From Bacillota bacterium (GTDB taxonomy: Bacteria; Bacillota; Dethiobacteria; Dethiobacterales; Dethiobacteraceae), in contig JANKMV010000055.1 of NCBI GenBank assembly GCA_024650095.1, positions 1 through 10,164 of the forward strand: DNA of 10,164 nucleotides, in the 5' to 3' direction. Position numbers and translations under genes: made by a program. This document shows positions 1 to 6,936 of the stretch, piece after piece (position 1 is the first letter of the stretch; every line of letters begins with the position of its first letter). The notes under the pieces were generated by a model, which was not told where the DNA came from, ran no database searches, and was given only the letters and a program-made list of their open reading frames with translations.

Positions 1-755
1 TGTTCATTGCGGTGATAGTAATGGAGCAGGAAAATAATTAAAGCGAGGGAAAACAAGGCAATGATTACAAGCTTGGTTAGCTCGGGTGACCCAGCATGAA
101 GTAGAATATTGCGGTAGCTGGTCAGAATAGCGGAGATGGGGTTAAGCTTAACCAGCCAAGTATATTGCTCTGGTAAGCGGCCCCGCTCCCAGATCACAGG
201 AGAGGCATAAAACCAGAGGCGCATCAGATGACTAATGGCGTTATCGATATCGCGGATAAAGACACAGAGATAGGCGATAATCATGCCCAGTGCCAATAAA
301 AAGAGAAACTGTACCAGCATCACAAAGGGGAGCCAGAGGATGGTCATACCGGGCATGGTTTTTGAGATAACAAGGTAGATAACCACAATCAGCAAGCCAA
401 AGAAAAAGTTAATCACTTGCGAGAGCGCGGTGGCAAAGGGAAAGATGGCTTTGGGTAAATAAACTTTCGAGACAATGCCGGATTGGCTGACGATGGATTT
501 GGCTGAGGCACCCACGGTGGAACTAACCCAGCGCCATGATACCATCCCCACCACTAAAAAGCCGCCAAAACCTGGGCCACCTCTGTTGAGGAGAACCACC
601 ATGAGAAAATAGTAGATACCAATGCCCATGAGGGGATCGAGCAGCCACCATACATACCCTAGATAGCTATTGCGATGTTGGGCCTTGAGCCCCGATGTAA
701 CTAAATAGATCATCAGATCTTTTCTTTTACCTATTTCACGAAGATACTGCAGCAT
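1..755 (-). CDS. ABC-2 type polysaccharide/teichoic acid export permease (TagG/Wzm-like), 3' end cut by window edge
   Basis: This is the membrane subunit of an ABC exporter that moves a finished wall polymer or polysaccharide across the cytoplasmic membrane. I translated 251 codons from ATG 755. The frame is open to the window edge, and the family is usually about 260-270 residues, so only a few residues are missing. Recognisable pieces are the N-terminal motif RNSYLGYVWWLLDPL (about residues 28-42), about six hydrophobic segments, the cytoplasmic FIRDID near 160, the YASPVIW motif near 182 and the KLNPISAILTSYRNILL block near 205-222. All are typical of TagG/RfbA/Wzm permeases. An in-frame TAG just upstream and the AAAGG at about 12 nt spacing support this start. 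The gene follows the LicD-like gene by 45 bp with no terminator, so they probably share a transcript. The partner ATPase (TagH/Wzt type) would be expected just beyond the left edge; that is inference. Confidence 0.93.
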   Translation of the reverse strand, partial: MLQYLREIGKRKDLMIYLVTSGLKAQHRNSYLGYVWWLLDPLMGIGIYYFLMVVLLNRGGPGFGGFLVVGMVSWRWVSSTVGASAKSIVSQSGIVSKVYLPKAIFPFATALSQVINFFFGLLIVVIYLVISKTMPGMTILWLPFVMLVQFLFLLALGMIIAYLCVFIRDIDNAISHLMRLWFYASPVIWERGRLPEQYTWLVKLNPISAILTSYRNILLHAGSPELTKLVIIALFSLALIIFLLHYYHRNE

Positions 756-800
756 GATGATTACCAGCCTTTTCTATGATAGTGCATTCTGCTCTTGCTT

Positions 801-2126
801 CTAATAAGAGGAGGGTTTCTCCGTGGCTAGAGTCGTATAATCCACCAGTTGATGGGGCAGTTGGTGGTTCATGGCACCATCCTCTTGCCAAAAATCCCAG
901 CTTTGCGCCGGCACACGCCAGGTGCCATAACGAAATGTTAAATAGGAATCCCACTCTATGGGCAGATAGACTTGGTATTGCGGGGAGAATTCGGTCTGTT
1001 CAAAATAGGTGGCAGGCACCCACCAGGTTGCCACCTGGCGTCTCACGCTCCAGGGCCAGCGGCTAATATCGGTGGTCACCAGCTTACCTCGCACTTTGGT
1101 GCGTAGCTTACTGAAAATAGCATACATCAGCCAAGGTAGCATGGCGGTATAGGGGTTGCCCTCGGTTCTACTGGCAGGACACCACGCCATTTCTCCCTCT
1201 TTGCGAAAAAGCATGATGTGGACGGGAATGCGCCGCGGGCGTGAGATACGAAACTGATAGAGCTGTCCCCGATATTGCCACAGGGTAACTTTCCACCCCA
1301 GCGCTTGTAATTCGGGGATGATGGCTTTTAACTGCGCGGCGTCTTCATACCACATTTGCAAATCCACATCTTTTTCCCATGGGAACAGCGCGCCTTCACG
1401 TATTAAACCTAATAAAACGCCACTATCCATGCAATAGGGGATTTGGTGACGATGGAGAATCTCTGTAAAGGTCTGGTATTCTTGCTCTCTGATGAGCTTT
1501 TCTGGTTTCGTTGCTTGATGATAAAGATCTTGCCACCGCTGTTGCTGTGGTTCGTAACTAAAGCGAGCCGCCACATACGCTGCCGCGTTGTGGGGGATGG
1601 GAATATCTCGTAGGTTACGCGTAGTCTCCATGTGACTAAAGTGTGCAAGTGGCACCATATAGGTACCTACACCAAAAAGTAGGCGCATAAAAAAAGGAGA
1701 TAATTCGATCTTGCTTGCCACTGCGGTGAGCCCTTTTTTTATCACTTGGGCGAGCCGCCACCGCAATTGACGTTGGGGCGCGTTGACACTGACAAAGGTG
1801 GGGCAATAATAGGTGCCATTGATGATGCGGTAGAGATGGAGGTGGATGCGGCACGTGCCTCTTTTGTGCAACGAGATGCGAAAAAGCTCAGCGCGGTAGT
1901 AATATCTTTTCGCTTTGAACCCTGCTTGTCTGAGCTCTGGCAGGATAGCTTGGAGCTGGTCAAGGCTTTCTGCATGCAGGCCCAGCTCAATACTGTGGCC
2001 CGTCGAGAGCAAAGTGGGGTCACCACTGAGGCTACGACGTAAACTTTCACCATCGAGCCAGTACTGCAAACCATTAGCGTTCAAGATCGTCGTCAAATGC
2101 ATAAGATTATCATTGCTCACTGTCAT
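801..2126 (-). CDS. Tandem double-domain LicD/fukutin-like phosphotransferase, N-terminal copy lacking catalytic Asp
   Basis: LicD-family proteins are nucleotidyltransferase-fold enzymes that transfer phosphoryl-linked groups (phosphocholine, ribitol phosphate) onto glycans. The C-terminal half (about 225-441) carries the family signature: YCMDSGVLLGLIREG (231-245), then PWEKDVD (249-255) with D253 and D255 as the metal-binding pair, and the distal VYLPIEWDSYLTFRYG (386-401). The N-terminal half (about 16-215) aligns with it at an offset of about 208 residues: YWLDG (22-26) with YCMDS, LQAILPEL (58-65) with LKAIIPEL (266-273), YRAEL with YRGQL, and IPIP...AYVAARF (175-189) with LPI...SYLTFRY. 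In the N copy the two catalytic Asp are S45 and E47, so it is probably inactive and may bind acceptor or act structurally. Start ATG 2126 is the first in frame. Its SD (AAAGGGG) lies an unusually long 15 nt away and is partly inside a hairpin. The exact substrate is unknown. Confidence 0.85.
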   Translation of the reverse strand: MTVSNDNLMHLTTILNANGLQYWLDGESLRRSLSGDPTLLSTGHSIELGLHAESLDQLQAILPELRQAGFKAKRYYYRAELFRISLHKRGTCRIHLHLYRIINGTYYCPTFVSVNAPQRQLRWRLAQVIKKGLTAVASKIELSPFFMRLLFGVGTYMVPLAHFSHMETTRNLRDIPIPHNAAAYVAARFSYEPQQQRWQDLYHQATKPEKLIREQEYQTFTEILHRHQIPYCMDSGVLLGLIREGALFPWEKDVDLQMWYEDAAQLKAIIPELQALGWKVTLWQYRGQLYQFRISRPRRIPVHIMLFRKEGEMAWCPASRTEGNPYTAMLPWLMYAIFSKLRTKVRGKLVTTDISRWPWSVRRQVATWWVPATYFEQTEFSPQYQVYLPIEWDSYLTFRYGTWRVPAQSWDFWQEDGAMNHQLPHQLVDYTTLATEKPSSY

Positions 2127-2128
2127 TT

Positions 2129-2144
2129 GGGTTACCAGTAACCC
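2129..2144. promoter_or_regulatory. 16-bp palindrome between promoter and start codon of the LicD-like gene
   Basis: GGGTTAC-CA-GTAACCC is a perfect 7-bp inverted repeat beginning 2 bp upstream of the ATG. It lies inside the short leader expected from the promoter at 2166-2194 and covers part of the G-rich ribosome-binding stretch. It could be a repressor operator or an RNA hairpin that changes access to, or effective spacing of, the ribosome site. The sequence shows only the symmetry; the role is inference. Confidence 0.45.
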
Positions 2145-2165
2145 CTTTCTATATACTTATCGATA

Positions 2166-2194
2166 ATTATACTTCTGCCACCGTTTAGTGTCAA
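2166..2194 (-). promoter_or_regulatory. Perfect-consensus sigma-70/sigma-A promoter for the LicD-like gene
   Basis: On the minus strand TTGACA (2189-2194) and TATAAT (2166-2171) are separated by exactly 17 bp, matching the housekeeping consensus at 12 of 12 positions. The predicted start of transcription near 2159 gives a leader of about 33 nt. The promoter sits in the 111-bp gap after the glycerophosphotransferase gene, so the LicD-like gene and the exporter permease can be expressed independently of the genes upstream. Confidence 0.85.
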
Positions 2195-2237
2195 TTTTAT
2201 ATCCTAAACATTTCCATATAGAACGGTAGCGCTTATG

Positions 2238-4784
2238 TTACTTAAACAGCTGTTCAAATTCCTCGTAGCAGCGACGGTTATAGGCCTCCGGGTCAAAATG
2301 GTAATCTGCAGGCACCTGGCCGGCTAAAAAGGCGGTCAGCCCTAGATAGATGCTTTGTTCATCCTGTCTGATAACCATTTGGCCATCGTCCACGCATACA
2401 TCGCGCGCAGCGGGGAAATCGGCAACGAGAATGGGCAAGCCCACCATTCTTGCTTCTAGCACCGCTAACCCCTGTCCCTCAAAATGGGAAGGAAAAACGA
2501 AACAGTGGCATGCCTTGAGGACGATAAAGGGATTATCTAAATTGCCCGGTAAGAAAACAACCGTTTTTAGTTTCAAGCGAGCAATCAGTTTTTCTAGAGT
2601 AGGTCGCAAGTCACCCTCACCAACAATGTAAAGGCGACAGTGAGGGTTTTCCTGGTAGACTCTTGCAAACGCTTTAATGAGGTTTTGCTGGTTTTTTTCC
2701 GGGGACAGACGTCCCATGGTGACAAAGTTAATGTTGGTCGGTATGGGAAGTTTAATGATGTCGCCCTGGATCATGCCGCTACGATCACTCACCCGCGCTT
2801 GGATGAGATAGGGCATGCCGTCTAGCTCCAGTGAGGCTTCTTGCTGTAGTCCCGTGATAATGCGCTGGAAGTCGGTGGTGTTTGTGGCGTAGGTAAATTT
2901 ATGATCGGTTTTACTGGTGGCCAAGTTTTTGCGATTGACTTCCATGATGGCTTTGCCACAACTTACGATTTTATCATAGTGCTCGTACAAGGAAAATACG
3001 GCACGAATACCCGTTTGTCTTTCACGATATGCTTTCTCTTGCCCCGCAACCATGCGGTCTTTATCTCGTAATAAGTCATTATGCTGCCAAATGATACGCT
3101 TGGCATCTTGTGCTTGCATCATCAGGTAGTTAAAGAAGGGACCATAGCCTGAGAAATCGACAATATAGTCAAAACGGCTATCGCCAAAACAGCGCTGAAA
3201 TTCCCGCGCAAAAAGTTGTTGTGGAAATAGCTTTTTTAAAAGGGGCGTACCAATGCCAAAGGTACGCACGAATTGGTAGCGGATGTCTTCTGTCAGTGTG
3301 GCATTATAGGCGGCGGTACGGGCGAGCACGCGTACTTGCGCTGGAATTTTTGCCACGTTTTCAGTAACATCCTGCTCCTTTGGTTTAGGGACGATTAAGG
3401 AGACATCGAATTTATTATAATCTAGCCTCTGTAGCAGACTTAATAAGGAAAAGGTCACTCCATTTGTTTTAAGCGCACCCGCATACAATAAGAGTTTCTT
3501 TTTTGTGGTGCGCAAGGGTGGCAGCACGTGATATGGTTGCAAGTTGTGCTTAAAAAGTATATCCACCATCTTGCTTGCCACCTGGCCATCATCATGTTCA
3601 CATGCCCACGCCTTGGTCGTGGTATAGATGTCCTGATACTGGCGCTTAACTTCATCAATCTCGTTAATCCAGCGGCTAATGTCAGCAAGATCTTTTGTGG
3701 CGGGGCCGGGTAGCTCTGCTAAGGAAAAATAAACGCCACGATTCTCTTGGTACTGCAAAATATCCGGAATATAAAACAAAATCGGTCGCTGTGTTAGCAT
3801 AAAGTCAAAATAGATACTGGAATAATCGGAAATGAGAATGTCCACGACAGACAATAACTCATTGGTATCTAGATGGGCCGGGATGAAGGCAGTCATGCTT
3901 TTTGCTTCGGCTAGGTGCTTGTACACTGCCGGATGGGGCTTGACTAGTACTTGATACTCCGCGCTATTGATTTGCTGCGTCAGTGTGGTTAACACCTGCA
4001 GGTAGTCGGAGATACTATCCTCCGGCTTAAAATAGTTCTCTCCCCGCCATGTGGGCGCGTAAAGAATTATTTTCTTTGTTTCATCCACAGCCACACCCGC
4101 AGCTGTTAATCTTTGCAGCATGGCGGGGCGAGGCGTTTGTAGGACTAGATCATTACGGGGATAGCCATTTTCTATGATGCGGCCTTCATAGAGGCCCTCT
4201 AACTTATAGGCTTCTTTAAAAATTTGCGTGGTAAAACGGTTAGCGGACATAATATAATCTGCCGCTAACAGGTTGCGCACCATATTGCCACTGGCAATCT
4301 TGCCGTTGGGTATATCAAACCCTAGCTTCTTCACGGTAATGCTATGCCAAGTATTAATATAGATTTGTCCTTTTTTCTTAGCGAAATAACTGGAAAAGGA
4401 CGTATTATTGATGAGATACTTAGCGGTTACTAAATACGCAAGATATGCTTCCGTGTCCCGTTCTACGAAGGATACGTTTGGCATATCTTGATAGGCTTGT
4501 ATTAGATCTTGGTGTTCTGTGAGATCTTCTAGTACCCATACATGCTGAAACTGCTCAAACAGTTCATCTTGCATCATGGCCTTAAAGATGGCGTAGGGGT
4601 TACAGATCATCCCTCGTCCGTAGGATGATTCATAAAGAATAAGATCATCCTTGACCGGGAGCGTGCTGTGTAATTTTGCATACATGGTGTACAGTTGCTT
4701 CTTTTTAGATCTTCGTCTACGGATAATGGGTTTATAAAACAATTTTAAGCTGCTCTTACCTTTCAGAGCAAATTTCTTCAACAT
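2238..4784 (-). CDS. Fusion of TagB/TagF-like glycerophosphotransferase and GT4 glycosyltransferase
   Basis: The N-terminal part (about 45-410) is a CDP-glycerol glycerophosphotransferase-type domain (Glyphos_transf family), which polymerises or primes polyol-phosphate chains of wall teichoic acid at the membrane. Its marks are NTWHS with H147 (usually WHG), ENGYPRND (205-212), LYAPTWR (241-247), KPHP with H284 and SDYSSIYFDF (319-328). The C-terminal part (about 428-848) is a GT-B family 4 glycosyltransferase: the acceptor half starts at LLLYAGALKTNGVTFSLLSL, then GRLSPEKN (691-698), a nucleotide-sugar-binding region, and the E-x7-E motif HFEGQGLAVLE with E769 and E777. One polypeptide may therefore build a phosphodiester backbone and add a sugar. 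The N-terminus is very basic (RRRRSKKK, 22-29), fitting membrane association. The start has a strong SD, AGAGGGG, 7 nt before ATG 4784. No terminator is seen after the stop. Donor and polymer identity are unknown; CDP-ribitol or another CDP-polyol is possible. Confidence 0.9.
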   Translation of the reverse strand: MLKKFALKGKSSLKLFYKPIIRRRRSKKKQLYTMYAKLHSTLPVKDDLILYESSYGRGMICNPYAIFKAMMQDELFEQFQHVWVLEDLTEHQDLIQAYQDMPNVSFVERDTEAYLAYLVTAKYLINNTSFSSYFAKKKGQIYINTWHSITVKKLGFDIPNGKIASGNMVRNLLAADYIMSANRFTTQIFKEAYKLEGLYEGRIIENGYPRNDLVLQTPRPAMLQRLTAAGVAVDETKKIILYAPTWRGENYFKPEDSISDYLQVLTTLTQQINSAEYQVLVKPHPAVYKHLAEAKSMTAFIPAHLDTNELLSVVDILISDYSSIYFDFMLTQRPILFYIPDILQYQENRGVYFSLAELPGPATKDLADISRWINEIDEVKRQYQDIYTTTKAWACEHDDGQVASKMVDILFKHNLQPYHVLPPLRTTKKKLLLYAGALKTNGVTFSLLSLLQRLDYNKFDVSLIVPKPKEQDVTENVAKIPAQVRVLARTAAYNATLTEDIRYQFVRTFGIGTPLLKKLFPQQLFAREFQRCFGDSRFDYIVDFSGYGPFFNYLMMQAQDAKRIIWQHNDLLRDKDRMVAGQEKAYRERQTGIRAVFSLYEHYDKIVSCGKAIMEVNRKNLATSKTDHKFTYATNTTDFQRIITGLQQEASLELDGMPYLIQARVSDRSGMIQGDIIKLPIPTNINFVTMGRLSPEKNQQNLIKAFARVYQENPHCRLYIVGEGDLRPTLEKLIARLKLKTVVFLPGNLDNPFIVLKACHCFVFPSHFEGQGLAVLEARMVGLPILVADFPAARDVCVDDGQMVIRQDEQSIYLGLTAFLAGQVPADYHFDPEAYNRRCYEEFEQLFK

Positions 4785-4852
4785 AGCTTGTCCCCTCTTA
4801 TCTGCCTACATCTATCTCTAAGTTTCTGTACCTGATATTACGCCTACTTCAT

Positions 4853-4881
4853 ATCATATTTACTATGTGGTTTACTAACAA
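4853..4881 (-). promoter_or_regulatory. Likely sigma-A promoter for the glycerophosphotransferase fusion gene
   Basis: On the minus strand TTGTTA (4876-4881) and TATGAT (4853-4858) are 17 bp apart, matching 4 of 6 and 5 of 6 consensus positions. It would give a leader of roughly 60 nt to ATG 4784. It lies in the 184-bp gap after the LCP-Fn3 gene, where I see no convincing terminator. Confidence 0.5.
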
Positions 4882-4968
4882 AATGGCACGGATGTCTCAT
4901 TTATTGCATAAATAGTTTTTGGTTTTGCTAACTATGTGCATGATGGGTAGCCGTTTGCCGTGGGAGCG

Positions 4969-6480
4969 CTACTCTTCGCTTGTGTCTCCCGGTTCTGTCG
5001 GTGGCTCCGACTCATCAACTGGTGGCTCAGGCTCGGGGTCCGTCGGTTCTTCGGGTTCTTCCGGTTCTTCCGGTACTGCAGGCTCCTCGGGTTCTGCTGG
5101 TGTAGGTGTAACCGCTTTGGGCACGGTAATGCTTGCACTAATGGAGTCTGATAGAGCACGGTAGTTGACGGCTTCGAGCCGATAGGTGTAACTACTCCCT
5201 GCTTCGACATCTGTATCTAGATAGCCTTTTTCTTCCTGCTTGTTGGCGACACGCGCTTCTGCACCACCATTGACACTCCGGTAGAGCGTAAACTCTTGAT
5301 TGTTGCTTCCCGCCACCCAGGCTAGAGATACTGCTTTTTTATCTGCCTGCTCAACAATGTTGACAGAAAAGGAGCGAGGCGTACCGGGTTTGGTGTCGGT
5401 GAGTTTTTCTTGACGAGGTGCTGTGTAGTCGATGCCGAATACTTCCCGCATCACTTCCGCTTTAATCCCCGCATCTAGTACCATATAATAAATACCGTCT
5501 TTGCGCTGACCGCCACCTTTTAAGGTATGCTGTTCAATGCTACCTGAACCTAATTTCCCCACATACATGGCCAGTGCTATCATTTGTTGATTGCTAAGAT
5601 TGGTCTGAATTAAATCCTGATAGGTGCTATAAATTGTGGGGATATTCTTAATCATCCCTTCGTTGCGCAGGTGATCCAACGTGGCTAAGAGGAGATCGGT
5701 TTGTCGGTGTACACGACCAATATCGCCGCCCACACTCCTTGTGCGTAGATACCACAGATACTGGCGTCCCGTTAAGAGTCGTTCGCCTTCTTTAATGCGT
5801 AACTTCCCTGTCGTATCGTAAACGTCGAAGGGCACATCAAACTTTACTCCGCCAATAGAATTGACCATTTCTACCACGGCATCCATATCAACGCAAGCGT
5901 AGTAGGTCAGGGGCATACCCCCGAGAACGTTGCTAATACTTTTGAGGGCATACTCCACTCCGCCCTCGTGCTGGTTTTCATTGCCACTGTATTTATAGCC
6001 AAAATAGTAGGCGTGATTAATCTTGTCATACGTAGGCGTCTCGGCGATGCGGGTATAGCTGTCCCGCGGGATATCGATTAAATGCACCGTATTTTCATCA
6101 AAATTAATGGAAACAACCTTGATGGTATCGGTACGGTATGCCGAATAGATTTCATCGCGTGATTCACTACCGTCTAATCCCAGTAGCACGATATTGACGA
6201 TGTTTTTGTTAAAATAATTGTCTAGATCCCAGTCTACCTCCACTGGCTTTTCCTCTTCATCAGACGGTGGTGCAACGATGGGAGGTGGGTCGAATAAATT
6301 GGCAGGCCGACTAATGCGGTAGTAATACCAAGAAGCATAGGCACCCGTAGGAATAAGGAGAATAAGAATAATTGCAAAGATCTTCTGATATGTTTTCCAG
6401 GATTTAAACTTCTGCAGTAATCTGACAAAAACATTATTTTGCTCTGCAGAGTTTTTGTTCGCATCATCATGAACAGTCAT
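4969..6480 (-). CDS. LytR-CpsA-Psr (LCP) family protein with fibronectin-III-like domain and Pro/Glu-rich tail
   Basis: LCP proteins are membrane-anchored enzymes that move wall teichoic acid or capsule from its lipid carrier onto peptidoglycan, outside the cell. Here a cytoplasmic N-terminus is followed by one membrane segment (about 33-50), a linker, then the LCP domain (about 93-285) with RTDT (R116, D118), IPRDSYTRI (R139, D140), KINHAY (153-158) and GDIGRVHRQTD (R256, R259, Q260), the residues that hold the pyrophosphate of the lipid-linked substrate. Residues about 365-454 form a fibronectin-III-like beta-sandwich (SLAWVAGSNN, FTLYRS, YTYRLEAVN), and 455-503 is a disordered tail rich in Pro and Glu without an LPXTG signal. 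A Fn3-type extension is not part of the usual LCP plan. SD GGAGG stands 7 nt before ATG 6480. The neighbouring teichoic-acid-type genes fit the ligase role. Confidence 0.92.
   Translation of the reverse strand: MTVHDDANKNSAEQNNVFVRLLQKFKSWKTYQKIFAIILILLIPTGAYASWYYYRISRPANLFDPPPIVAPPSDEEEKPVEVDWDLDNYFNKNIVNIVLLGLDGSESRDEIYSAYRTDTIKVVSINFDENTVHLIDIPRDSYTRIAETPTYDKINHAYYFGYKYSGNENQHEGGVEYALKSISNVLGGMPLTYYACVDMDAVVEMVNSIGGVKFDVPFDVYDTTGKLRIKEGERLLTGRQYLWYLRTRSVGGDIGRVHRQTDLLLATLDHLRNEGMIKNIPTIYSTYQDLIQTNLSNQQMIALAMYVGKLGSGSIEQHTLKGGGQRKDGIYYMVLDAGIKAEVMREVFGIDYTAPRQEKLTDTKPGTPRSFSVNIVEQADKKAVSLAWVAGSNNQEFTLYRSVNGGAEARVANKQEEKGYLDTDVEAGSSYTYRLEAVNYRALSDSISASITVPKAVTPTPAEPEEPAVPEEPEEPEEPTDPEPEPPVDESEPPTEPGDTSEE
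5044..5097 (-). repeat. Six 9-bp in-frame units encoding an x-x-Pro tail
   Basis: Within the C-terminus of the LCP-Fn3 gene, six imperfect 9-bp units (plus-strand form GGTTCTTCN) encode the tripeptide series AEP, EEP, AVP, EEP, EEP, EEP (residues 462-479). Such short in-frame units change number easily by slippage, so tail length may vary between strains. The tail itself probably works as a flexible, acidic extracellular spacer or wall-spanning segment. Confidence 0.7.
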
Positions 6481-6538
6481 TGGGTCGCCTCCAAAAGTAA
6501 CAAAGTATTAACGTCATAAAATTCGACGGATGCTGTTT

Positions 6539-6562
6539 ATTCCCTCTATTTATTAAGGGAAT
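6539..6562 (-). promoter_or_regulatory. Leader hairpin upstream of the LCP-Fn3 gene
   Basis: ATTCCCT and AGGGAAT form a perfect 7-bp stem around a 10-nt AT-rich loop. If the promoter at 6571-6599 is real, transcription would begin at or just before this hairpin, putting a stem-loop at the extreme 5' end of the message, an arrangement known to protect mRNAs from 5'-end decay. There is no U-run, so it is not a terminator. Confidence 0.4.
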
Positions 6563-6570
6563 TTAAAGGT

Positions 6571-6599
6571 ATTATTTAACAGTTAAGAACTGTAAACAA
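6571..6599 (-). promoter_or_regulatory. Possible promoter of the LCP-Fn3 gene with a palindrome in its spacer
   Basis: TTGTTT (6594-6599) and AATAAT (6571-6576) on the minus strand are 17 bp apart; the -10 matches 5 of 6 but the -35 only about 3 of 6. The spacer is largely filled by the perfect inverted repeat ACAGTT-AAG-AACTGT (6579-6593), which would be an ideal operator position. The weak -35 would fit a regulated promoter, but AT-rich sequence gives such matches by chance. Confidence 0.35.
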
Positions 6600-6634
6600 G
6601 AAAGGTGTGCTTATTAGGTTCCCTTAAACACACC
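6596..6634 (-). repeat. Direct repeat copy 1 with a 10-bp stem-loop
   Basis: This 39-bp segment (starts ACAAGAAAGGTGTG, contains GGTTCCCTTAA, ends CACACC) recurs at 6696-6733 with a few substitutions and one deletion. GAAAGGTGTG (6600-6609) pairs perfectly with CACACCTTTC (6629-6638) around a 19-nt loop. In the minus-strand RNA the stem is followed by UUGUUU, resembling a weak terminator or attenuator just ahead of the possible LCP promoter. Confidence 0.6.
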
Positions 6635-6695
6635 TTTCAGTACTGGCTAGATTAGCTGCTTTACAAACTGTCAAGTGAAATAATTTTCTAACAGT

Positions 6696-6733
6696 ACAAG
6701 AAAAGTGCGCCTATTGGGTTCCCTTAACACACC
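6696..6733 (-). repeat. Direct repeat copy 2, exactly 100 bp from copy 1
   Basis: This is a 38-bp relative of 6596-6634, also preceded by TAACAGT as copy 1 is, so the duplicated unit probably extends to the left. The stem is weaker on the plus strand (C facing A) but survives in minus-strand RNA as GUGUG with CGCAC through one G-U wobble, followed by UUUUCUUGU. That asymmetry hints that the structure matters in RNA copied in the direction of the genes. Confidence 0.55.
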
Positions 6734-6797
6734 ATATCAACTTTATTCCGTATCCCCTTATCACTGTTCATCCATCCCAAAGGCCATACCCCAAAAT

Positions 6798-6821
6798 GTA
6801 GGGAACGGTCTTGACCGTTCC
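6798..6821 (+). repeat. REP copy A (GTAG + 20-bp palindrome)
   Basis: GTAG (6798-6801) is followed by GGAACGGTC-TT-GACCGTTCC (6802-6821), a perfect 9-bp inverted repeat. The left flank TACCCCAAAAT and right flank GC-GCTT are shared with copy B at 8093, so the repeat unit is longer than the palindrome. A GTAG-type tetranucleotide 5' of a palindrome is the layout of REP sequences that RAYT transposases recognise. Confidence 0.88.
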
Positions 6822-6884
6822 GCGCTTACCTGTTTTACAGGAGCTGTACTGCTAACCACCTATATAAAACGCACATCCAGCAAC

Positions 6885-6918
6885 ATAAAAGAGAAGCCGG
6901 GCAGACCGAGCTTCTCTT
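6885..6918 (-). terminator. Rho-independent terminator of the PHP gene
   Basis: On the minus strand AAGAGAAGC, one bulged T, CGG, a 5-nt loop and CCGGCTTCTCTT form a stem of about 12 bp followed by TTTTAT. It starts about 19 bp after the stop codon of the PHP gene. It should end that transcript and isolate it from the LCP-Fn3 gene downstream. On the plus strand the run after the stem is poor in T. Confidence 0.85.
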
Positions 6919-6936
6919 AATCTCTACCCCATATCG

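Larger units (their letters stand above)
6481..6936. other. 456-bp gene-free region between the PHP gene and the LCP-Fn3 gene
   Basis: No credible coding frame is seen. From right to left in the direction of transcription it holds the terminator of the PHP gene, REP copy A, two degenerate 38-39 bp direct repeats exactly 100 bp apart, a possible promoter with an internal palindrome, a 5'-end hairpin and the SD of the LCP-Fn3 gene. The 6822-6884 stretch has no feature I can name. Confidence 0.6.

Noticed and set aside
776..1066. Plus-strand frame of about 96 codons
   Set aside because: It lies opposite the conserved C-terminal part of the LicD-like gene and has no recognisable domain.
2221..2230. 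GAACGGT as another REP
   Set aside because: Only a seven-base half match without a second arm or tetranucleotide.
4900..4968. Terminator after the LCP-Fn3 gene
   Set aside because: I could not find a stem with a following T-run in the minus direction; the C/G-rich part does not pair well.
4919..5164. Plus-strand frame encoding a Gly/Ser-rich peptide
   Set aside because: It is the antisense reading of the Pro/Glu tail units of the LCP-Fn3 gene and has no SD or family resemblance.
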